Assembly: GCF_009741265.1 (NCBI RefSeq)
Contig: NZ_WOWL01000001.1
Span: 4,650,001-4,714,000 of the forward strand
Length of the DNA: 64,000 nucleotides
Source: Pseudarthrobacter sp. GA104
GTDB taxonomy: Bacteria; Actinomycetota; Actinomycetes; Actinomycetales; Micrococcaceae
Direction of reading: 5' to 3'
The position numbers were made by a program, and so were the translations under genes. The notes beneath the pieces were generated by a model that was not told where the DNA came from, searched no databases, and saw nothing but the letters and a program-made list of their open reading frames with translations. Shown piece by piece: positions 8,409 to 17,278 of this stretch. Within the stretch, counting starts at the first letter, position 1; each line of letters begins with the position of its first letter.

Positions 8409-9263
8409 ATGCACAGGGTGCTGAAGGTCGAGGGGGCTGCAGTGGACAGCGGGTATGCGGGCGGTGACGCCCCGGCCGTTTCGGTGGTGATCCCCACCCG
8501 GAACGACGCGGAAATGCTGAGGACGTGCCTGCACCTGCTCTCCCGGCAAACCAGGCCGGCCCACGAAATCATCGTGGTGGACAACGCCAGCAGCGACGAC
8601 ACGCCCGCCGTCTGCACCGCCGCCGGGGTACGCCGCATCCCCGTGGATCTGCAGGGCATTCCTGCCACGGCCGCCGCCGGCTTTGATGCGGCGGCAGGGG
8701 ACATCATCGCCCGGCTGGACACGGACTCCAGGCCCGCGGCCGACTGGCTGGAACGGGTGGAGGCCGACCTGGCGGCGGCGGGCCCCATGACCCTTGTGAC
8801 CGGGCCGGCCGATTTCTATGGCGGAAGCCCGTGGGTCCGCTGGGCCGGAAGGCATGTGTTCCTGAGCGGCTATTTCAGGGTCTTCCGGCTGTTGCTGGGC
8901 CATCCCCCGGTCTTCGGTTCAAACTTCGCACTGCGGCGGGAAGTGTGGCAGGAGATCAGCCGCAGCGTGGTGCGGGACAACGCGGATGTCCATGACGACG
9001 TCGATATCTCCTACCGCCTCCGCCCCGGGATGACGGTCATCTACGACCCCGCCCTCACCGTAGGCGTCTCGTCCCGGCCGCTTACCAGCTGGGCATCCTT
9101 CCGCCGCCACGGGGCCATGACACTGACCACGTGCCGCGTTGAGTTCCGGGAAGAAGCGCCGCTGCGGCGCCGCCTGGACCGTTTGCAGGGACGACGGCGG
9201 CGGGAAGCGCGGCGGTTCAGCCGGCGTCGGTGGGGGCGGCACGGTGATCCACCGCGGCCGTGA
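8409..9263 (+). CDS. Family 2 glycosyltransferase
   Basis: About 284 residues with a GT-A fold: VSVVIPTRNDAEMLRTCL at the N-terminus, IIVVDNASSDDTPAV for nucleotide-sugar binding, and a DxD-like metal site (ARLDTDSRPAADWLE). A C-terminal DVHDDVDISYRL provides the ED-type acceptor motif. No transmembrane segment is obvious, so it is probably a soluble or peripheral transferase for a cell-surface glycan or lipid. Start is ambiguous: ATG 8409 (GAAGG upstream) or GTG 8442 (GAGGGGG upstream). The arginine-rich C-terminus overlaps the end of the convergent gene by 47 bp. Sugar and acceptor unknown. Confidence 0.82.
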   Translation: MHRVLKVEGAAVDSGYAGGDAPAVSVVIPTRNDAEMLRTCLHLLSRQTRPAHEIIVVDNASSDDTPAVCTAAGVRRIPVDLQGIPATAAAGFDAAAGDIIARLDTDSRPAADWLERVEADLAAAGPMTLVTGPADFYGGSPWVRWAGRHVFLSGYFRVFRLLLGHPPVFGSNFALRREVWQEISRSVVRDNADVHDDVDISYRLRPGMTVIYDPALTVGVSSRPLTSWASFRRHGAMTLTTCRVEFREEAPLRRRLDRLQGRRRREARRFSRRRWGRHGDPPRP

Positions 9264-9876
9264 GCTGGTCGATGCGTTCGAGCGCCGAGGTAAGCTGCTC
9301 CACGGCCGCCCACAGCGCCTGATGCTCTTCCCTGACCTGGTCCAGCGTGGCACCGGCAGACCTCAGGGTGGCGAGGTCGAAACTGACGTTCGTGCGTGCC
9401 CCCGCAACCGCTGCCCTCAAGGCGCCGAATCCGACGACGACATCAGCTATGAGCGCAGGGTTCCCGTTGGAGGCGAGCCAGCCAAGGTCATCAATGGCAG
9501 CAACGGCCCTTTCGCCCAGCACGGCGGAGGCCTTGGCTGCGTCAACGGAGGCCCGGTGTACCGCCCGGTCCCGTTCCGGGCCGCGTTCAAGCCGGAAGGC
9601 GGCGCCGAACGCTTCGGAGGCGGCAGCATCGTCGTCGGCCAACTTGAGGGCATCGGTGCGAAGGGCGCAGGCCCGCTCGTGCAGGGCAGCGAGTTCCGGC
9701 CCCTGGTGCTCCTTGGGTTCCGTGTAGCCGGCGACCATAGACGCCAGCGAGGCTGCGATGGCCAGCATCACTCCCGTCCCTGCCCCTCCGCCGGGCGAGC
9801 CCTTTGACTCCGCCAGGGCACGCGTCCACTCCTCAACAGTTGAGCCTTGGGTGGTCACAGCAGCCGAATCAGTCAT
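9217..9876 (-). CDS. Cyclodeaminase/cyclohydrolase family protein (FTCD C-domain fold)
   Basis: 219 residues, all helical, resembling the folate-dependent formimidoyl-THF cyclodeaminase / methenyl-THF cyclohydrolase fold. Signature SPGGGAGTGVMLAIAASLASMVAGYT near residues 27-52, then DDAAASEAFGAAFRL and a C-terminal NVSFDLATL segment. The family interconverts one-carbon folates in the cytoplasm. No other folate or histidine-degradation gene lies next to it, so the actual substrate is open. Its last 47 bp overlap the convergent glycosyltransferase gene. Confidence 0.8.
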   Translation of the reverse strand: MTDSAAVTTQGSTVEEWTRALAESKGSPGGGAGTGVMLAIAASLASMVAGYTEPKEHQGPELAALHERACALRTDALKLADDDAAASEAFGAAFRLERGPERDRAVHRASVDAAKASAVLGERAVAAIDDLGWLASNGNPALIADVVVGFGALRAAVAGARTNVSFDLATLRSAGATLDQVREEHQALWAAVEQLTSALERIDQLTAAVDHRAAPTDAG

Positions 9877-9958
9877 GCCATCAAGTGTGCCCTGTCCCCG
9901 GCAGGTATGCCGCGGCCGGCGACACCGCCAGGACCTATGACCGTCCCGCCGTCGTCAT

Positions 9959-10582
9959 TCACTCCGGCGGTCCGTCCAGCACGGTGGGAATGTACTCGAG
10001 CAGCTGCAGCCTGCCGTCAAACGTCCGGCTCTCCACCAGCTCCAGGGCGATGTCCGGATAGCCGTCGTAGATCCGCTCCCGGCCGGTGCGCCCGGTAATC
10101 ACCGGGAAAACCACCAGCCGGAACCTGTCCACCAGGCCCGCCTCAAGCAGCGACCGGCAGAGCCGCAGGCTGCCGAGCGTGCTCAGGGGCCGGGTCCCGG
10201 TCCGTTTCAGCTCCTTCACTGCCGCCACGGCGTCGCCGTTGACCAGCTCCGAATTCGGCCAGCTCAGCGGCCCCTGGAGCGTGGAGGAGAAGACCACCTT
10301 CGGCACCGCGGCAAGCCCCGTGAGGCTGGCCCCTTCTTCCTCCGAAAACGCTGAGCCGCCGGCAGCCGCCTCCTCGGACATGCCGGACATCAGCCGGTAG
10401 GTATTGGCACCGAGCAGATACGTACGGTCTTCCTTCCCCTCCTGGTCCAGCCAGGCCAGGTATTCCGGCCCCTCCAGTCCCCACCAGCCGGGCCAGCCCT
10501 CCGCAGAGGCATACCCGTCCAGGGAAATGATGAAGTCAACCATCAGCTCTGCTGATGGCGCCTCCGGGGTTGCTTCGCCCAT
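9959..10582 (-). CDS. Dihydrofolate reductase / RibD C-terminal fold protein
   Basis: 207 residues of the RibD-C/DHFR superfamily (NAD(P)H-dependent reductases). It opens with LMVDFIISLDGYASAEG, has TYLLGANTYRLMSG and later TLGSLRLCRSLLEAGLVDRFRLVVFPVITG, the usual cofactor-binding and C-terminal motifs. It is not a classical folA or ribD, being single domain with a long loop. It diverges from another member of the same family at 10870-11466, with about 290 bp between. Substrate unknown. Confidence 0.82.
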   Translation of the reverse strand: MGEATPEAPSAELMVDFIISLDGYASAEGWPGWWGLEGPEYLAWLDQEGKEDRTYLLGANTYRLMSGMSEEAAAGGSAFSEEEGASLTGLAAVPKVVFSSTLQGPLSWPNSELVNGDAVAAVKELKRTGTRPLSTLGSLRLCRSLLEAGLVDRFRLVVFPVITGRTGRERIYDGYPDIALELVESRTFDGRLQLLEYIPTVLDGPPE

Positions 10583-10869
10583 GGCCGTCTCCTTTGATGG
10601 CAGGTGCCGGCCATGCTATCCCTGCTGCAATCGGGCCTTCAAGGGCCTGCGCCAGGGTACATGGCCAGGGCGGTTTGCCGGCCACCCCATTTCGGGCAGA
10701 CTCCCCGGACTCCCCCTCCGCCGGCCGGCGTGAGATCATGTGCGGATGGAACGCCTTCAGCGGCTCCGTCCCGAGGGGCTCACCGTGCCCGGCACGTTGA
10801 TCGGGATCAGTGCAGTTGCCGCCCTCTTTCGATAAAACCCCCGCAAGCCCCCAGTGCCCTAAGGAAACC

Positions 10870-11466
10870 ATGAGCAGCGTCACGTGCGATCTGACCGTAT
10901 CCCTCGACGGATTCCTTGCCGGTCCGAACCAGACCCCGGACAACCCGTTGGGCGAGGGTGGCGAGGACCTGCACCGGTGGCAGTTCGAAGAAGCCGAGGC
11001 CAACGCCGAAGCGCTGAAGGGCATCCTCTCCGCGGGTGCCTACATCATGGGCCGCAACATGTTCGCCGGTCCCGGAGCCGGACCGTGGGGTAAGGACTGG
11101 CGCGGCTGGTGGGGCGAGGAGCCGCCCTACCACGCTCCTGTCTTTGTCCTCACGCACCATCCGCGTGCTCCGCTGGAGATGGAGGGTGGCACCACCTTCA
11201 ATTTCGTCAGTGACGGCATCGAAGCGGCGCTGGCCCAGGCACGCGAGGCTGCGGGCGGCAAGGACGTCGCCGTTGCCGGCGGCGCAGAGACTGTCCGCCA
11301 ATACCTTTCGGCCGGGCTGATCGACGAATTGCGGCTGCACATCGCGCCGCTGATCCTCGGAGCAGGCGAGCGGCTCCTGGACGGCGTCGGGAACCTGAAG
11401 CTGGAACCGACGGAAGTGCTGGGAACGCGCCTGGTCACGCATGTGCGTTACCGCATGATCCGATAG
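10870..11466 (+). CDS. Dihydrofolate reductase / RibD C-terminal fold protein
   Basis: 198 residues. Start ATG 10870 (MSSVTCDLTVSLDGFLAGPNQ) with AAGGAAACC just upstream. The family blocks are ISLDGF-like at the N-terminus, GAYIMGRNMF, VFVLTHHPR, KDVAVAGGAETVRQYLSAGLIDELRLHIAPLILG and a final strand TRLVTHVRYRMIR. It is a likely NADPH-dependent reductase of unknown substrate. It sits divergent from a paralog-like gene at 9959-10582 and convergent, with only 3 bp between stops, to the aldo/keto reductase. Confidence 0.85.
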   Translation: MSSVTCDLTVSLDGFLAGPNQTPDNPLGEGGEDLHRWQFEEAEANAEALKGILSAGAYIMGRNMFAGPGAGPWGKDWRGWWGEEPPYHAPVFVLTHHPRAPLEMEGGTTFNFVSDGIEAALAQAREAAGGKDVAVAGGAETVRQYLSAGLIDELRLHIAPLILGAGERLLDGVGNLKLEPTEVLGTRLVTHVRYRMIR

Positions 11467-11469
11467 GCG

Positions 11470-12501
11470 CTACCTTCCCCCTTCAATCCTGCGGCTCCGC
11501 TGCTCCTGCGCCAGCGGGCCGTAGGGATAGACGCCGGCCTGGGGCTCGCTGGCCTGCGTCAGCCGGCTGGTTTCGTCAGGGGTGAGCTGCACGTCGGCGG
11601 CAGCAAGGTTGTCCGCGAGCTGTTCGGTGGTCCTCGCACCCAGGATCACCGACGTGACGGCCGGCCTGTCCGCCAGCCAGGCCAACGCCACCTGGGAAGG
11701 GCTGATGCCGCGGGCGGCGGCGATGCCTTCCACGGCATCAATGACGGCCCAGGTACGGGGATTGTCATTGCGCGCCTTCCAGGCCTCCATGCCGCGTTCG
11801 GGGTTCTCCCCAAGGCGCGTGGCACCTTGGGGTGCCTGGTCCTTCTTGTACTTGCCGGACAACCACCCGCCGCCGAGCGGAGACCACGGAAGCAGGCCAA
11901 CCCCGGCGTCAAGCGCAGCCGGAACAATCTCGGATTCGATCTCACGGACCAGGAGGCTGTACTGGGGCTGCAGGGTGACCGGCGGGTTCCAGCCGTGGGC
12001 ACTGGCAACGTGGACGGCTTTGGTCAGCTGCCACCCCAGGAAGTTGGAGAAGCCGTAGTAGGCAATCTTGCCGCGGCTGACAGAGTCTTCCAGGAAGCGC
12101 AGCGTCTCCTCCAGCGGTGTGATCGGGTCCCAGGCGTGCATCTGGTACAGGTCGATCTGCTCCACTCCCAGGCGGCGGAGGGAGTCGTCCAGGGCGCGGG
12201 TCAGGCGCCGGCGGGACGTTCCGACGTCGTTCGGTGACGTCCCCATTGGAAAGCGGCCTTTGGTGGCCACCACCGCGCTGTCCCTCTCCTCCGGCCGCTT
12301 GGCAAGCCAGCGGCCGATGATCTCCTCGGAAACGCCCTTGCTGTAGACGTCGGCGGTGTCGATGAAATTGCCGCCCGCAGCAAAGTAGCTGTCCAGGATT
12401 GCGTAGGACGACTCCTCGGTGGCCTCCGCACCGAACGTCATGGTTCCCAGCGCGTAGCTGGAAACGACGGTGCCGCTGCGGCCCAGGGTTCTGTAGTGCA
12501 T
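11470..12501 (-). CDS. Aldo/keto reductase
   Basis: 343 residues forming a TIM-barrel NADPH-dependent oxidoreductase. Visible family features: LGTMTFG near the N-terminus, the catalytic block NFIDTADVYSKG (Asp, Tyr), VVATKGRF (Lys), LYQMHAWDP (His), and the C-terminal cofactor loop VTSVILGARTTEQLADNL. The size matches the YajO/YghZ-like bacterial class, which acts on sugar-like aldehydes and ketones. It follows the SMP-30 lactonase gene by 14 bp, so the two form an operon. Together they could oxidise or reduce a sugar and hydrolyse its lactone. Confidence 0.9.
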   Translation of the reverse strand: MHYRTLGRSGTVVSSYALGTMTFGAEATEESSYAILDSYFAAGGNFIDTADVYSKGVSEEIIGRWLAKRPEERDSAVVATKGRFPMGTSPNDVGTSRRRLTRALDDSLRRLGVEQIDLYQMHAWDPITPLEETLRFLEDSVSRGKIAYYGFSNFLGWQLTKAVHVASAHGWNPPVTLQPQYSLLVREIESEIVPAALDAGVGLLPWSPLGGGWLSGKYKKDQAPQGATRLGENPERGMEAWKARNDNPRTWAVIDAVEGIAAARGISPSQVALAWLADRPAVTSVILGARTTEQLADNLAAADVQLTPDETSRLTQASEPQAGVYPYGPLAQEQRSRRIEGGR

Positions 12502-12515
12502 GGTTATCCTCGTGA

Positions 12516-13409
12516 TCAGTTGGCGGTGGGATCAAACGTGAAGGCGGCCGCATCCCGGGTGGTGGTGCGGATCCGGTAAAGGCTTGTGGTCGCGGTGATG
12601 TAAAGGTCCTGGCCGTCCGGGCCCCCGAAGCACAGGTTCGATACCGTCTCGGGCACGGCAAGGGTCCCCAGGAGTTCGAAGCCCGGGGAATAGACCCTGA
12701 CTTCGGGTCCGGCAGAGGTCCAGATCCTCCCCTGGACGTCAACGCGCAGGCCGTCAGCGGCGTGGCCGTCTTCAAGCTCGACGGCGGTCTTGCGGCGGCT
12801 GCATACGCTGCCGCTCACGTCATAGGCGACGATCCTCAGCGGTACTCCATGGCTTGGCCCTGCGGTGTCGGAAACGTAAAGCACCGACTCGTCCGGCGAG
12901 AAGGCCAGGCCGTTCGGGTACACAAGGTCCGTGATCACGGCCGTGAGAGTGCCGGCAGCAGGCTCGAAGCGGAACACATGGCAGCCTCCGTACTCCTGCT
13001 CACCTTCATGTCCCTCCGTGGTGCCCGGAAGAATTCCGTACGGCGGGTCGGTGAACCAGATGCTGGAGTCACGCGAAATCACGACGTCGTTGGGTGAGTT
13101 CAGGCGACGGCCGCGGAAGGAATCCACCAGGCCAGTCACGGTGCCCTCCTGGTCGCGCTCGACCCGGCGGCGGCCATGGCTGCACTGCACTACGCTGCCG
13201 TCGGCGTCGAGCGTCCGTCCGTTGGTGAACTCAACCCCCACCGCGTACTCCCTGGTGGTGCCCGTGGCTGCGTTGAATTCGAGGATGCGGTTGTTGGGGA
13301 TATCGCTCCAGCGCACAGTGCGTGAGCGGGGCACCCAAACGGGCCCCTCGGCCCACACCGAGCCGGTAAACAGGCATTCCAACTGGCCTACTGTCAGTCC
13401 CTCAGCCAT
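12516..13409 (-). CDS. SMP-30/gluconolactonase family protein
   Basis: 297 residues with a six-bladed beta-propeller sequence pattern: EGPVWVPRSRTVRWSDIPNNRILEF, the NGRTLDADG block, SPNDVVISRDSSIWFTDPPYG (metal ligand Asn/Asp region), YPNGLAFSPDESVLYVSDT, and DGLRVDVQGRIWTSAGPEV. These are the recurring metal-binding motifs of SMP-30 lactonases, which hydrolyse sugar lactones. The first gene of a two-gene unit with the aldo/keto reductase. No signal peptide, hence cytoplasmic. Confidence 0.9.
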   Translation of the reverse strand: MAEGLTVGQLECLFTGSVWAEGPVWVPRSRTVRWSDIPNNRILEFNAATGTTREYAVGVEFTNGRTLDADGSVVQCSHGRRRVERDQEGTVTGLVDSFRGRRLNSPNDVVISRDSSIWFTDPPYGILPGTTEGHEGEQEYGGCHVFRFEPAAGTLTAVITDLVYPNGLAFSPDESVLYVSDTAGPSHGVPLRIVAYDVSGSVCSRRKTAVELEDGHAADGLRVDVQGRIWTSAGPEVRVYSPGFELLGTLAVPETVSNLCFGGPDGQDLYITATTSLYRIRTTTRDAAAFTFDPTAN

Positions 13410-13738
13410 TTTGAGCCCCTTCGCATTCCAGCCTTCGCACGCCCGTGCCCTCGTCCGGGGCGATCCGGCCGGCGGGCGTCAGGCATTACGGGAAACGATA
13501 GCGCGGCGAGTCCCAGGCAGAGGGGAACATCCACGCCGGAGACCTCCATGTCCTCATCGTGAACCTGGCTGCCGTCCCGAAGGCACTGGGTTCGATCCGG
13601 TAACGCCGGAGTAACGCCACCAGACGTAAACCTAGCGCCATGTGGAGCGCGGTTCCCCGCCCGGCACTGCCAACACAACTGCTGCAGCCGATGCGCCCAA
13701 AGCGCAGCCCCGTCCGTGGAAAGGCCAAGGAGCCCAAG
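13410..13738. other. Intergenic region with no gene seen (329 bp)
   Basis: Divergent spacer between the SMP-30 gene and the subtilisin-like protease. I find no convincing coding frame or strong promoter pair. A GGTTCGATCC string near 13588 resembles a tRNA T-loop but has no surrounding cloverleaf. The ribosome site AAGGAG for the protease lies at its right end. Confidence 0.5.
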
Positions 13739-14968
13739 ATGTCACAGCTACCCAACCAGAAGATCGTCATTTTGCGCGCCCCGTCCCTGGGCGCTACCCG
13801 TGACCCTTTCGATGGACCGGGAGCAGCCCCGGGACTCGAAAGCACCGCCCAGAACATCGCTGAACGCGCCGTGGGGCTGACGGTGGATCGGGAGGAGAAC
13901 CCCTCAAATGCCACCCTCACCGCACTGCGGAACGATCCCACTGTCCTTGGCTTCGCCCCTGCCATGCCAATGAAACTCATTGAGCCCCTCGCGGCCGATG
14001 CGGCACCCGCCGCTGCCGCCACGTGGGGCGTCAAGGCCGTGGGCGCGGATAAATCGCCGTTCACGGGCGCCGGTGTGACCGTATCGGTCCTTGACACCGG
14101 CATCGACGCCACCCATCCGGCCTTCGCCGGCGTCAACCTGGTCACGAAGGACTTCACGGGGGCGGGCAGCGCTGACGACGACAACGGCCACGGCACCCAC
14201 TGCGCAGGCACCATCTTTGGCCGCGACCTCTCAGGCCAGCGGATCGGCGTCGCACCCGGCGTCCAGAAGGCGGTAATCGGCAAAGTCCTTGGAGGCCCGA
14301 ACGGCGGCAGCAGCGACATACTTGCCTCGGCGATGCTGTGGGCGGCCGACAACGGTGCCCAGGTCATCTCAATGTCCCTGGGAATGGACTTTCCCGGGTG
14401 GGTGGACGAACTGGTCAAAGTGAACGGCTTGACCATCCCCGCCGCCACATCAATAGCCCTTGAGGGCTACCGCGCCAACGTCAGGCTTTTCGAGCAGCTC
14501 GCCAACCTTCTCAACGCCCGCGCCTCCGTCGCCCAGACCACAGTGGTGGTCGCAGCGGCCGGGAACGAAAGCGAACGCAACGGCAATCCCGCGTACGAGA
14601 TCAACGTTGCCCCGCCGGCCGCGGCCTACGGAATCACGTCCGTGGCCGCCCTCGCTGACGGCGCCAGCGGGCTCACTGTAGCCCCCTTCTCCAATACGAT
14701 GGCGACCGTGGCCGGTCCCGGCGTCGGGGTTTTCAGCGCCTGGCTCAACGGCGGCACCAAAACCATCAGCGGAACCAGCATGGCAACACCCCACGTGGCC
14801 GGCGTGGCGGCGCTATGGGCTGAAAAGCTCCTTGCTCAAGGCCCCCTCAGTCCGGTACTCCTGCAGGCCAAACTGATCGCCTCGGGAACGTTCCGGCCCC
14901 TTGCGGCCGGAACGGATCCAGTGGACGTGGGCGCAGGCTTGGTCCAGGCACCCACGAACGCCAACTAA
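13739..14968 (+). CDS. S8 (subtilisin-like) serine protease without signal peptide
   Basis: 409 residues. Start ATG 13739 with AAGGAG about 9 bp upstream. The catalytic triad is clear: Asp119 in VSVLDTGID, His151 in NGHGTHCAGT, Ser347 in SGTSMATPHVAG; the oxyanion Asn276 lies in VAAAGNES. The first roughly 95 residues resemble a small pro- or adaptor region. There is no Sec or Tat signal, so the protease appears to act inside the cell or leave by another route. A sizeable insert (about residues 215-262) separates the core strands. It lies 67 bp upstream of, and parallel to, a trypsin-nuclease fusion gene, suggesting a common operon and function. Confidence 0.9.
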   Translation: MSQLPNQKIVILRAPSLGATRDPFDGPGAAPGLESTAQNIAERAVGLTVDREENPSNATLTALRNDPTVLGFAPAMPMKLIEPLAADAAPAAAATWGVKAVGADKSPFTGAGVTVSVLDTGIDATHPAFAGVNLVTKDFTGAGSADDDNGHGTHCAGTIFGRDLSGQRIGVAPGVQKAVIGKVLGGPNGGSSDILASAMLWAADNGAQVISMSLGMDFPGWVDELVKVNGLTIPAATSIALEGYRANVRLFEQLANLLNARASVAQTTVVVAAAGNESERNGNPAYEINVAPPAAAYGITSVAALADGASGLTVAPFSNTMATVAGPGVGVFSAWLNGGTKTISGTSMATPHVAGVAALWAEKLLAQGPLSPVLLQAKLIASGTFRPLAAGTDPVDVGAGLVQAPTNAN

Positions 14969-15035
14969 GTGATTCCGCGTTCTTGGCGAAACCGCAGTTG
15001 ATGCCACGCCCGAACAGCGCTAAAGGAGCGGACCG

Positions 15036-17210
15036 ATGGTGATACCGGAAGATGTGCTCACCGCCACCCAGGCCCGGTTCGAAGCGCGGGAGGTTCCCCG
15101 CGCGGGAACCGAAGAAAAGATTGCGGCGGCCCAAACTCCGCAGGGAAGTATCCTCGACGTCGATGCCCCCGAACGGGTGGAGCTGCGCAGCCGGCGGGTC
15201 CTGCGCCAGCCGGTGGTCATGGACGCGCTGAAGGCGACGGCGGATACCTCCCCTGTCCAACCCGGCCAGGTCCGGGAAGACCAGGTGCTGGGAGACCTGG
15301 TGCTGGAACGGATCATCGGCGGAAGCAACCTGCTTGGCATCGCCTTCCTGGAACTGGGTACGGCGGTCTCACGCACTGTGGGCAGGGTTATCGTCCGCGA
15401 CCGGTTCCAGGTCCGTTCCTTCGGCACCGGCTTTATGATCTCGCCCCGCCTTGCCCTGACGAACAACCACGTCCTGCCCGACGCCCAGTCCGCCCGGTTC
15501 TCCCGGCTGGAGTTCAATTTCCAGAACGGCATCAGCGGCCTTCCCCTGGCCACATCACAGTTCGACCTGGAACCGGACACCTTTTTCCGCACTGATACCG
15601 GCCTTGACGTCACCGTGGTGGCCGTAGCGGCGCAGTCCCGGCCCGACGGAACTTCGCCGCCGGTGCCGCTGGCGGGTTTCGGCTTCAACCGCACCACCAA
15701 GGAGCAGGGCAAAATCCTGCTCGGCGAATCCATCAACATCATCCAGCACCCCGAAGGCCAGGAGAAGCAGCTTGCCCTGCAGCAAAACGAACTCCTCGAC
15801 CGGTTCGACCAGTTCCTGCACTACCACACCGACACATCGCCGGGTTCTTCCGGGTCACCGCTCTTCAACAACCAGTGGGAGGTCCTGGGCCTCCACCACT
15901 CCGGCGTCCCCGCGCGGAACGAAGCAGGAGAGATCCTGACCGTCGACGGCACGGTGTGGGACAGAACGCAGGATGAGCTGAAGATCCGGTGGATAGCCAA
16001 CGAGGGCGTCAGGATCAGCAGCATCCTGACGTGGCTGGAGAAGGGCGCTGAAGGCATGAACGAGGGTGAACGCGCCCTGCTCGGGGAGGCGCTCAATCCG
16101 CCGCCGCCCGCACTGCCCCAAGTCCCAGCTGCGGAACAACGGGCTGAGGTCCGGACGCAACCCGCACTGCACCAGCCCGCCACAGTCGAAGGCGGAGCGG
16201 TTTCCCTCACCATTCCCCTGCACATCACAGTGCGGCTCGGCGCGGTGCAGGCAGCTCAGGGAGTGGCCCAGACGTCCGCGGACCCGAGCCATGCGGTCCC
16301 GGGTACCGGAAGTGCAGTCGCTGAAGAGGCAGTGGCGATAGATCCGGACTATTCCGGGAGGAAGGGGTACGACCCCGGCTTCCTGGGCACGGCTGTGCCT
16401 TTGCCGGTCCTCACGGCCGGGCAGCGTGCCGACGCTGCGATGAACCGTGGCGCAGCCGCCGGGCAGGATCCAGCGGTGCTCAACTATCACCATTTCAGCC
16501 TCGTCATGCAGCGGACAAGGCGCCTGGCTCTCTACACGGCAGTGAACGTCGACGGCCAGCTCAGCCAGTCACCCAAGCGTGAGCGGGACAAGTGGTACTT
16601 CGACCCACGCCTGGACCGGTCTGAGCAGACGGGCGACGAGCTCTATACGGACAATGACTTCGACCGGGGGCACCTGGTCCGCCGCCTCGATCCGGCCTGG
16701 GGCCCGGCCGACGTTGCCCGCGCGGCCAATGACGATACCTTCCATTTCACCAACTGCTCACCCCAGCACAAGAAGTTCAACCAGGGTGCGTCCCTGTGGG
16801 CCGGCCTGGAAGATTACCTGCTGGATACCGCGAAGGCCGAAGGGCTCCGGCTCACGGTGTTTACCGGTCCGGTCTTCACCGCGCGCGATCCGGACTTCCA
16901 GGGAACCCCCATCCCGCTGGCCTTCTGGAAAATTCCGGTGTTCGGGCGACCGGACGGGAGCCACTCAGCCAGTGCCTACATGATCAGCCAGCATGAACTC
17001 GTGGAGGAAATACTCCGGGAAGCGTTCACCCCGGCAACCTTCCAGGTTCCAATCCGCAGGGTCAGCGAACTCACGGGCCTGGACTTTGCCCACCTGTTCG
17101 ATTGGGACCCGATGAACGACCAGTTCACGTCCCTCCCCAAGGCCCAGGAAGCCCTTGCCACTCCAACCCCGGCCAGGGAACTCCATACGTTCGAGGACCT
17201 GCAGCTGTAA
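15036..17210 (+). CDS. Trypsin-like protease fused to a DNA/RNA non-specific endonuclease (NUC1)
   Basis: 724 residues, no signal peptide. An N-terminal helical region (about 1-110) precedes a trypsin-like domain with His145 (TNNHVLP), Asp191 (GLDVTVVAV) and Ser272 in GSSGSP. After a Pro/Ala-rich linker (about 350-440) comes a beta-beta-alpha-metal nuclease domain: DRGHLVRR with catalytic His546, then FTNCSPQHKKFNQG with the metal-binding Asn at about 582, as in the Serratia/EndoG family. ATG 15036 has AAAGGAG upstream. Both active sites look intact. A potentially toxic nuclease joined to a protease inside the cell suggests that proteolysis controls the nuclease, or that this is an effector in conflict or cell death; this is inference. 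Confidence 0.9.
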   Translation: MVIPEDVLTATQARFEAREVPRAGTEEKIAAAQTPQGSILDVDAPERVELRSRRVLRQPVVMDALKATADTSPVQPGQVREDQVLGDLVLERIIGGSNLLGIAFLELGTAVSRTVGRVIVRDRFQVRSFGTGFMISPRLALTNNHVLPDAQSARFSRLEFNFQNGISGLPLATSQFDLEPDTFFRTDTGLDVTVVAVAAQSRPDGTSPPVPLAGFGFNRTTKEQGKILLGESINIIQHPEGQEKQLALQQNELLDRFDQFLHYHTDTSPGSSGSPLFNNQWEVLGLHHSGVPARNEAGEILTVDGTVWDRTQDELKIRWIANEGVRISSILTWLEKGAEGMNEGERALLGEALNPPPPALPQVPAAEQRAEVRTQPALHQPATVEGGAVSLTIPLHITVRLGAVQAAQGVAQTSADPSHAVPGTGSAVAEEAVAIDPDYSGRKGYDPGFLGTAVPLPVLTAGQRADAAMNRGAAAGQDPAVLNYHHFSLVMQRTRRLALYTAVNVDGQLSQSPKRERDKWYFDPRLDRSEQTGDELYTDNDFDRGHLVRRLDPAWGPADVARAANDDTFHFTNCSPQHKKFNQGASLWAGLEDYLLDTAKAEGLRLTVFTGPVFTARDPDFQGTPIPLAFWKIPVFGRPDGSHSASAYMISQHELVEEILREAFTPATFQVPIRRVSELTGLDFAHLFDWDPMNDQFTSLPKAQEALATPTPARELHTFEDLQL

Positions 17211-17231
17211 GAGGCGCTCCGGCGCTTCGTT

Positions 17232-17272
17232 ACTACAAACGTAGTGACATCTCACTACTTTTGTAGTAGATT
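17232..17272 (+). promoter_or_regulatory. Promoter with two BlaI/MecI-like operators
   Basis: Two 14-bp palindromes of the form ACTAC-N4-GTAGT sit at 17232-17245 and 17254-17267, 22 bp apart. This matches the half-sites bound by BlaI/MecI/CopY-family repressors. A good promoter overlaps them: -35 GTGACA at 17244-17249, a 17-bp spacer, and -10 TAGATT at 17267-17272. Repressor on either site would block polymerase. The predicted start of transcription is close to the ATG at 17279. No blaI gene is in the window. Confidence 0.65.
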
Positions 17273-17278
17273 ATCTGC

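Noticed and set aside
9217..9263. 47-bp overlap of the glycosyltransferase and cyclodeaminase-like genes as a frameshift or error
   Set aside because: Both proteins read to plausible ends, and convergent overlaps of this size occur normally in dense genomes.
13580..13610. tRNA-like T-loop string GGTTCGATCC in the spacer before the subtilisin gene
   Set aside because: No matching T-stem in the right register, no anticodon or acceptor stem nearby.
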